Assembly (NCBI RefSeq): GCF_000943555.1
Contig: NZ_JTDV01000019.1
Span: 1 to 64,000, forward strand
Source of the DNA: Neotamlana nanhaiensis
GTDB lineage: Bacteria > Bacteroidota > Bacteroidia > Flavobacteriales > Flavobacteriaceae
Direction: 5' to 3'
Length of the DNA: 64,000 nt
In this document: positions 62,209 through 64,000 of the stretch, piece by piece
Position numbering within the stretch: the stretch's first letter is position 1
Layout: each line of letters starts with the position of its first letter
Translations under genes and position numbers: made by a program
The notes under the pieces: model-generated
The model's input: the letters and a program-made list of their open reading frames with translations, nothing else
Databases searched by the model: none
Told to the model about the DNA's origin: nothing

Positions 62209-64000
62209 ATGCATTTTTTTAAAAAAAAATATTTAATAAAATTTTTCATTTTAGCACTATTAATCACTGTTTTTAACTGCAAAAAAGATGATGTAATAAA
62301 TAAAACAAACAACAATTTACTTTGGTACAATCAACCAGCAAATAACTGGAACGAAGCCTTACCCATTGGCAATGGACGCATTGGCGGCATGCTTTTTGGC
62401 GGTGTTGAAAACGACAACATTCAACTAAATGAAGAAACCGTTTGGGCTGGAGAACCTGGAAATAATATCACCAAAGATTATTTTGATGATATTGAAAATT
62501 TAAGAACTTTACTTTTCGCCGAAAAATATGAAGAAGCGCAACAACTTGCACTTGAAACATTTCCTAAAAGCACACCAGAAGACAACAATTACGGTGTGCC
62601 TTATCAAACCGTTGGCAATTTAAAACTGGGGTTTAAAAATCACGACAATCCAACAAATTACAAACGCGATCTAGATATTGAAAACGCCATTTCTACGGTA
62701 AATTACACCATTAACAGCGTTAATTTTAAACGTGAATATTTCGTGTCCTACCCCGACCAAATGATGATAATTCGCCTTTCGGCGGATAAAAACAATCAAT
62801 TAAGTTTGGACGTTGCTATCGATTCACCTCAACTAAAACACAACGTAACTGTTGAAAATGGCATTTTAAAACTAACAGGCACCAGTGGTAACCATGAAAA
62901 TAAAATTGGTAAAATTAAATTTGAAACATTAGTATACCCGAAAGTAATTGGTGGTGAAACTACAGCAAACGAATCTTCAATTTCTATAACCAATGCTAAT
63001 GAAGTGCTGCTTTTTGTAAGTATTGGCACGAACTTTAAAAACTACAAAGATTTAAGCAATTCGGCTGAAGATATTGCTAAAAACTATCTTGATGCCGGCC
63101 AATTAAAAACCTACGATGTTTTAAAAAGCAATCACATTTCCGATTATCAATCCTTGTTCAAAAGAGTATCTTTTAAGCTATCTAAGCAAGTAAATGATAG
63201 TTTACCAACTAACGAAAGGTTAGCTAATTTTGCTAAAAACGAAGATTTATCCTTAGTATCGCTATACTTTCAATTTGGGCGCTATCTACTAATTTCTAGT
63301 TCTAGATCTGGTGGTCAACCAGCCAATTTACAAGGCATTTGGAATCATAGACTTTCGCCGCCTTGGGACAGCAAATACACGGTAAATATTAATACCGAAA
63401 TGAATTATTGGCCTGCCGAGGTTACCAATCTTTCCGAATTACACGAACCGCTTTTTTCAATGCTTGAAGATTTATCTGTAACTGGACAAGAAAGTGCACA
63501 AAAAATGTATCATGCTCGTGGTTGGAACATTCACCATAACACCGATATTTGGCGCGTTGCAGGTATAATTGATGGCGGATTTTACGGATTTTGGCCTATG
63601 GGTGGCGCATGGTTAAGTCAGCATTTATGGCAACATTATTTATTTACCGGCGATACCGAATTTTTAGCGAAGTACTACCCTATTCTAAAATCTTCGGCGC
63701 AATTTTACGTTGATGTTTTACAGGAAGAACCCGAACATAATTGGATGGTTGTAGCACCATCAATGTCGCCAGAAAACAAACATAACGGCGTTGGGTTAAG
63801 CTATGGCACAACCATGGATAATCAATTGGTTTTTGATGTTTTTAGCAATGCTATTGAAGCTTCAAAGGCATTACAAATCGATTCAAAATTCGCCGACACC
63901 TTACAAACCCTAAAAAAACGTTTACCGCCAATGCAAATAGGCCAACATGGGCAATTGCAAGAATGGATAAAAGATTGGGATAAAACTGGCGACAAACACC
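62209..64000 (+). CDS. GH95 family glycoside hydrolase, partial at right edge
   Basis: The frame starts 4 bases after the GH28 stop and is open for 597 codons to the window end. It begins with a lipoprotein signal (ILALLITVFNCKKDD, lipid Cys24). The mature part matches GH95: LLWYNQPANNWNEALPIGNG, RIGGMLFGG, LNEETVWAGEPGN near the start, and later QPANLQGIWNHRLSPPWDSK, TEMNYWPAEVTNLSEL and APSMSPEN. GH95 enzymes are alpha-L-fucosidases or alpha-L-galactosidases; both sugars occur on pectin side chains. The family is about 750-830 residues long, so roughly a quarter is missing. The KKDD after the cysteine fits a surface-export signal. Confidence 0.92.
   Translation, partial: MHFFKKKYLIKFFILALLITVFNCKKDDVINKTNNNLLWYNQPANNWNEALPIGNGRIGGMLFGGVENDNIQLNEETVWAGEPGNNITKDYFDDIENLRTLLFAEKYEEAQQLALETFPKSTPEDNNYGVPYQTVGNLKLGFKNHDNPTNYKRDLDIENAISTVNYTINSVNFKREYFVSYPDQMMIIRLSADKNNQLSLDVAIDSPQLKHNVTVENGILKLTGTSGNHENKIGKIKFETLVYPKVIGGETTANESSISITNANEVLLFVSIGTNFKNYKDLSNSAEDIAKNYLDAGQLKTYDVLKSNHISDYQSLFKRVSFKLSKQVNDSLPTNERLANFAKNEDLSLVSLYFQFGRYLLISSSRSGGQPANLQGIWNHRLSPPWDSKYTVNINTEMNYWPAEVTNLSELHEPLFSMLEDLSVTGQESAQKMYHARGWNIHHNTDIWRVAGIIDGGFYGFWPMGGAWLSQHLWQHYLFTGDTEFLAKYYPILKSSAQFYVDVLQEEPEHNWMVVAPSMSPENKHNGVGLSYGTTMDNQLVFDVFSNAIEASKALQIDSKFADTLQTLKKRLPPMQIGQHGQLQEWIKDWDKTGDKH

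Overview
The window looks like the chromosome of a member of the Bacteroidota, most likely a Flavobacteriaceae species. The DNA is AT-rich. It carries a SusC/SusD pair, HmuY-type heme proteins, a type IX secretion (T9SS) sorting tail, M56/BlaI modules with TonB C-terminal domains, several DUF families common in this group, and promoters of the Bacteroidota form TTTG-N19-TAnnTTTG. The genus cannot be fixed from sequence alone, and no phage or insertion sequence was seen.

Layout. (1) 1-6025, minus: most of a giant repetitive surface protein with about fifteen PKD/Ig-like repeats followed by alternating DUF11 repeats. It runs off the left edge and has a reading-frame break near 4680. (2) 6418-6499: a tRNA-Leu with its own terminator. 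(3) 6628-13202: an M20 dipeptidase, a DMT exporter, a BlaI/M56 regulatory pair whose M56 gene has an in-frame stop, a DUF4407 membrane protein and a STAS-like protein. (4) 13417-18823: an NTF2-like protein, a 46-residue membrane protein, then a compact minus-strand run ruvC-hemW-cyclase-DUF4260-DUF4230-GNAT-MmcQ/YjbR-PhnA. (5) 18895-21785: a flippase-like membrane protein overlapping a GT2 glycosyltransferase, then a Bax inhibitor-1/YccA protein. (6) 21782-25992: a second BlaI/M56 module in which the M56 protein carries two tandem TonB C-terminal domains, followed by a TPR protein and a TonB_C-like lipoprotein. (7) 26179-29696: a DUF456 protein, a two-component pair (response regulator and TPR histidine kinase) and a tiny lipoprotein. 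(8) 30044-31048: a LacI-family regulator. (9) 31178-41410: an iron/heme module. A TonB receptor and two HmuY-family proteins run leftward; DUF6607, ankyrin, DUF2271 and a PepSY-flavodoxin-reductase run rightward, with a palindromic operator-like site between them. (10) 41557 to the right edge: a pectin utilisation locus.

The pectin locus holds PL10-CE8, CE12 and GH28 leftward, and SusC, SusD, DUF4957/DUF5123, PL1-CE8, GH28, DUF4861, GH105, GH43, GH28 and a truncated GH95 rightward. These activities fit stepwise attack on homogalacturonan and rhamnogalacturonan: the CE8 and CE12 esterases strip methyl and acetyl groups, the PL1 and PL10 lyases cut the backbone, SusCD imports oligomers, GH28 and GH105 trim galacturonides and unsaturated ends, and GH43 and GH95 remove side-chain sugars. 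Three promoters in the locus carry the same AATCGATT-centred palindrome just downstream of a -7 box, which points to one LacI-type repressor. The LacI gene about 14 kb to the left is a candidate, but that link is inference.

The strongest second-look items are the shared pectin-locus operator, the shared CTA-N6-TAG operators of the two BlaI/M56 modules, the two lyase-CE8 fusions, the two interrupted genes (adhesin frameshift and M56 stop), and the one-piece PepSY/flavodoxin/FNR reductase inside a heme-uptake locus. No convincing wholly new system was found; most novelty is in architecture and regulation.
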